Assembly (NCBI GenBank): GCA_038203875.1
Contig: JBBRDN010000086.1
Coordinates: 1 to 16,043 of the forward strand
DNA: 16,043 nucleotides
From: CANJSG01 sp038203875
GTDB taxonomy: Bacteria; Verrucomicrobiota; Verrucomicrobiia; Limisphaerales; CANJSG01
Direction: 5' to 3'
Both the position numbers and the translations under genes were made by a program. The notes under the pieces were generated by a model. That model was not told the DNA's origin, searched no databases, and saw only the letters and a program-made list of their open reading frames with translations. This document shows, piece after piece, positions 13,681 through 16,043 of the stretch; within the stretch, counting starts at the first letter, position 1; each line of letters starts with the position of its first letter.

Positions 13681-14892
13681 ATGAAGGGTCTTCCTGAACG
13701 TTGGCTGCTCGTGCTGCTCGCGGCGGTGCAGTTCACGCACATCATGGACTTCATGGTCATGATGCCGCTGGGACCCCAACTCATGCGCGAACTGAAGATC
13801 AGTCCGGAAAGCTTCAGCCACATCGTCGCCGCCTACAGCGTCAGCGCCGGAATCATCGGGCTACTGGCGGCGCCGTTCATCGACCGGTTCGACCGGAAGA
13901 AACTTCTGCTGACGACCTATGCCGGGTTTGTGCTGGGAACACTGGCTGTCGCGATGTCGCACACGGCCGGCTCGCTGCTGGTCTCACGTGCGATCTGCGG
14001 CGGCTTCGGCGGCGTGTCCGGTTCGCTCGTGCTCGCACTGGTCGGCGACATCGTTCCGCCCGAGCGCCGTGCCTCGGGCATGGGAATCGTGATGACGGCA
14101 TTCGCCGTCGCGGCGGCCGTGGGAGTGCCAGTGGGGCTCTTCCTGGCGCAACGCTTCGTGTGGGAAACCCCGTTCTTCCTGCTGGCAGGACTATCCTCTT
14201 TGACCTGGCTGCTGATTTGGAAATGGCTCCCCGCAAACCGACGAACCATCCCCATCGATCCGGCGAAGCAGCGCACGGCGTTCCTAAGCCTCCTGCGCGA
14301 TGCGAATGCAGGACGGGCGCTGCTCTTCATGGCCGCGTTGATCCTCGGACACTTCGCCATAATTCCGTTTCTTGCGCCGTATCTGGTCAACAACGCCGGC
14401 CTCGATGAAAAGCATCTGTTCCTGATCTACCTCGTGGGCGGTGTGTGCACGGTCGTCACGTCGCCGTTGGTCGGGAGGATGGCCGACCGGCTTGGGCGCT
14501 TCCGGGTGTTTGCGTTCATGGCGACCGTCGCCTCGCTGGTGACACTCCTTATCACGCACGGCGGCCAAAAACCGGAATGGGAGATCTTGCTCCTCGCCGC
14601 CTGCTTCTTCGTTTTCGCCAGCGGCCGCTTCGTTCCGGCCCAGGCGATGATGTCACTGGCCGTCAACTCCTCGCAGCGCGGCGCGTTCATGAGCCTGACC
14701 AGCTGCACGCGGGATTTTGTCGCAGGCGCCTCGGCCGGTGCGATCGGACTCGTCGTCAAGGAAGCTCCCGATGGCAGCCTGCTTCATGTGAACTGGCTGG
14801 GATGGATCGCGGTCACGGCCGCCGCCTTGAGCGTCTGGCTGGCCAGCCGGGTCATTGTGAAGGATCAACCGATCACCGCTCCATCCCCATAG
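13681..14892 (+). CDS. MFS transporter (drug:H+ antiporter-like)
   Basis: 403 residues with about 12 hydrophobic segments. The cytoplasmic loop after helix 2 carries the MFS motif DRFDRKK (68-74), preceded by GIIGLLAAPF. A further family-like stretch is RAICGGFGGVSGSLVLALVGDIVPPERRASGMGIV (written here in parts: RAICGGFGGVSG, then VGDIVPPERRASG). A second-half counterpart, VTSPLVGRMADRLGRFRV, is also clear. DHA1-type sugar or drug efflux permeases are the nearest match in pattern. The start ATG 13681 lies 3 bases after the RND stop, so translation is probably coupled. I infer that it hands substrate across the inner membrane to the periplasm for the RND pump, or widens the export range. The 66 bases after the stop contain no clear terminator. 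Confidence 0.9.
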   Translation: MKGLPERWLLVLLAAVQFTHIMDFMVMMPLGPQLMRELKISPESFSHIVAAYSVSAGIIGLLAAPFIDRFDRKKLLLTTYAGFVLGTLAVAMSHTAGSLLVSRAICGGFGGVSGSLVLALVGDIVPPERRASGMGIVMTAFAVAAAVGVPVGLFLAQRFVWETPFFLLAGLSSLTWLLIWKWLPANRRTIPIDPAKQRTAFLSLLRDANAGRALLFMAALILGHFAIIPFLAPYLVNNAGLDEKHLFLIYLVGGVCTVVTSPLVGRMADRLGRFRVFAFMATVASLVTLLITHGGQKPEWEILLLAACFFVFASGRFVPAQAMMSLAVNSSQRGAFMSLTSCTRDFVAGASAGAIGLVVKEAPDGSLLHVNWLGWIAVTAAALSVWLASRVIVKDQPITAPSP

Positions 14893-14958
14893 ACATTTCG
14901 GCCGCGATGATCGCCCTTGCGTCCTTCCACCACCCGCCTACAGCTCACCCGTCAGCCC

Positions 14959-16043
14959 ATGAAACCTGAAGCACCTGCCCCCAAACCTCCCGGCCACCGG
15001 ATCTGGATTCTCGTCACCATCTGGATCCTGATGATCGGCGGCATCATCGCTTTCCGCTCGCAGCCGGAGATGGAAGCCAACTTCAAGAGCTGGGCTACCG
15101 CCGCGCTTACCCTCCTCGGACTTGCCCTGACGGTGCTTTGGTTCCTGTTCCTTAGCCGCGTTCGTTGGCTGATACGCCTCGGCGGACTGGCGCTGGCTGT
15201 CCTCGCCTTCTTTGGCCTCAAACGATTGGTCCGGATCGACGGAACCGTGAACGGAACCGGACTGCCAAACCTCGCCTGGAAGTGGAGTGATCATTCCACC
15301 GACGCACCGGTGGCCTTCGCCAAGAAGTCTTCCACCAAGCCCGCCGCGGCTCCGGCGCCCAAGGACATCGTCGATGTGCCGCAGTTCTTCGGACCCGACC
15401 GCACGGGCAATGTTCGCGCCGGAGTGATTGCGACGAACTGGACATCGACCCCTCCCCGCGAGCTGTGGCGGCAACCGATCGGCGAAGGTTGGTCGGCATT
15501 CTCCGTCGTCGGCGGCCGAGCCTTCACCCAGGAGCAGCGCGGCGACAACGAACTGGTCACGTGCTACGAAGTGCTGACCGGCGATCTCGTCTGGGCGCAT
15601 ACGAACCAGGCCCGCTTTTTCGAATGGCAGGGAGGACCTGGACCGCGCGCCACACCCACCGTCGACCGTGGACTTGTCTTCACCATGGGCGGCACGGGCA
15701 TTCTCAATTGCCTCGAAGCCTCCACCGGCAAACGACGCTGGAGCCGCTCGGTTCTGACCGAGAACAGTCTGCAAAATATCACGTGGGGCATCAGCTGCTC
15801 GCCTCTCGTGATCGGAGACCGGGTCATCGTCACCGGCGGCGGCAACAACACGAACACAGTCCTCGCGTATCACCGGCTTACCGGCGACGTCCTGTGGCGG
15901 GCCGGTTCCGACAAGACGGACTACTCGTCGCCCATCGATGCCAAGATCGGGGGCAAGACCGTGATCCTTTCGGTCAACGCCTCGTCGCTTACCGTCCATG
16001 AACCGACGACGGGAGCTATCCTGCTGGACTATCCGTGGGCGAC
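14959..16043 (+). CDS. PQQ-like beta-propeller protein with three N-terminal transmembrane helices (3' end outside window)
   Basis: 361 codons are visible and the frame is still open at the window end. The start ATG 14959 gives a Pro/Lys-rich head (MKPEAPAPKPPGHR). Three transmembrane helices follow at about residues 15-32, 47-66 and 70-87, then an Ala/Pro/Lys-rich linker. From about residue 135 the protein has the PQQ-type propeller pattern: FFGPDRTGNV, LWRQPIGEGWSAFSVVGG, then blades with LTGDLVWAH, STGKRRWS and LTGDVLWRAG. Family members bind PQQ or are cofactor-free propellers (BamB-like); the binding residues cannot be judged from this part. The propeller probably lies in the periplasm. 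It is co-directional with the MFS gene, 66 bases downstream. Such proteins are common in Verrucomicrobiota and Planctomycetota. Confidence 0.88.
   Translation, partial: MKPEAPAPKPPGHRIWILVTIWILMIGGIIAFRSQPEMEANFKSWATAALTLLGLALTVLWFLFLSRVRWLIRLGGLALAVLAFFGLKRLVRIDGTVNGTGLPNLAWKWSDHSTDAPVAFAKKSSTKPAAAPAPKDIVDVPQFFGPDRTGNVRAGVIATNWTSTPPRELWRQPIGEGWSAFSVVGGRAFTQEQRGDNELVTCYEVLTGDLVWAHTNQARFFEWQGGPGPRATPTVDRGLVFTMGGTGILNCLEASTGKRRWSRSVLTENSLQNITWGISCSPLVIGDRVIVTGGGNNTNTVLAYHRLTGDVLWRAGSDKTDYSSPIDAKIGGKTVILSVNASSLTVHEPTTGAILLDYPWA

Noticed and set aside
14938..15999. Antisense open frame (353 codons) over the propeller gene
   Set aside because: It lies opposite a clear PQQ-propeller frame that continues to the window end, and it has no recognisable motifs.

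Overview
The window looks like a chromosomal segment of a high-GC member of the Verrucomicrobiota. This is inferred from the paired DUF1501 / planctomycete-type cytochrome (PSCyt1-DUF1549-DUF1553) proteins, a membrane-anchored PQQ-type beta-propeller protein, weak Shine-Dalgarno signals and high GC. The genus cannot be fixed from sequence alone; a Luteolibacter-like relative is only a guess. No tRNA, rRNA, CRISPR array, transposase or phage gene was seen.

Layout. (1) Bases 1-423 are the 3' end of GDP-L-fucose synthase (fcl), and 2294-3307 on the minus strand are GDP-mannose 4,6-dehydratase (gmd). Together they make GDP-L-fucose from GDP-mannose, but here they converge instead of forming the usual co-directional pair. 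(2) Between them, at about 562-2287, lies an orphan polymorphic-toxin cassette. It holds a Hint (intein-like) domain without its N-terminal catalytic block, a nuclease-like C-terminal toxin domain, an overlapping immunity-gene candidate, and then a second broken copy of the Hint 3' part that is about 94% identical to the first. The toxin and immunity segments are much more AT-rich than the Hint segments. This is the most interesting part of the window.

(3) Bases 3432-7328 on the minus strand are a two-gene operon: a Tat-exported DUF1501 protein followed by a heme-binding PSCyt/DUF1549/DUF1553 protein, closed by a hairpin terminator. (4) A divergent gene at 7451-8095 encodes a zinc-ribbon membrane protein with an FxLYD-like C-terminal domain.

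(5) Bases 8236-14892 are a regulated efflux locus: a TetR-family repressor with a terminator that overlaps its stop codon, then a small unknown protein, an RND membrane-fusion lipoprotein, an AcrB-like RND pump and an MFS transporter. A 22-bp imperfect palindrome lies over the tetR promoter region. A related 22-bp sequence with the same half-site spacing lies just upstream of the efflux operon, which suggests one repressor controls both. No TolC-type outer-membrane factor is encoded here. (6) From 14959 to the window end runs the N-terminal part of a PQQ-like beta-propeller protein with three predicted transmembrane helices.
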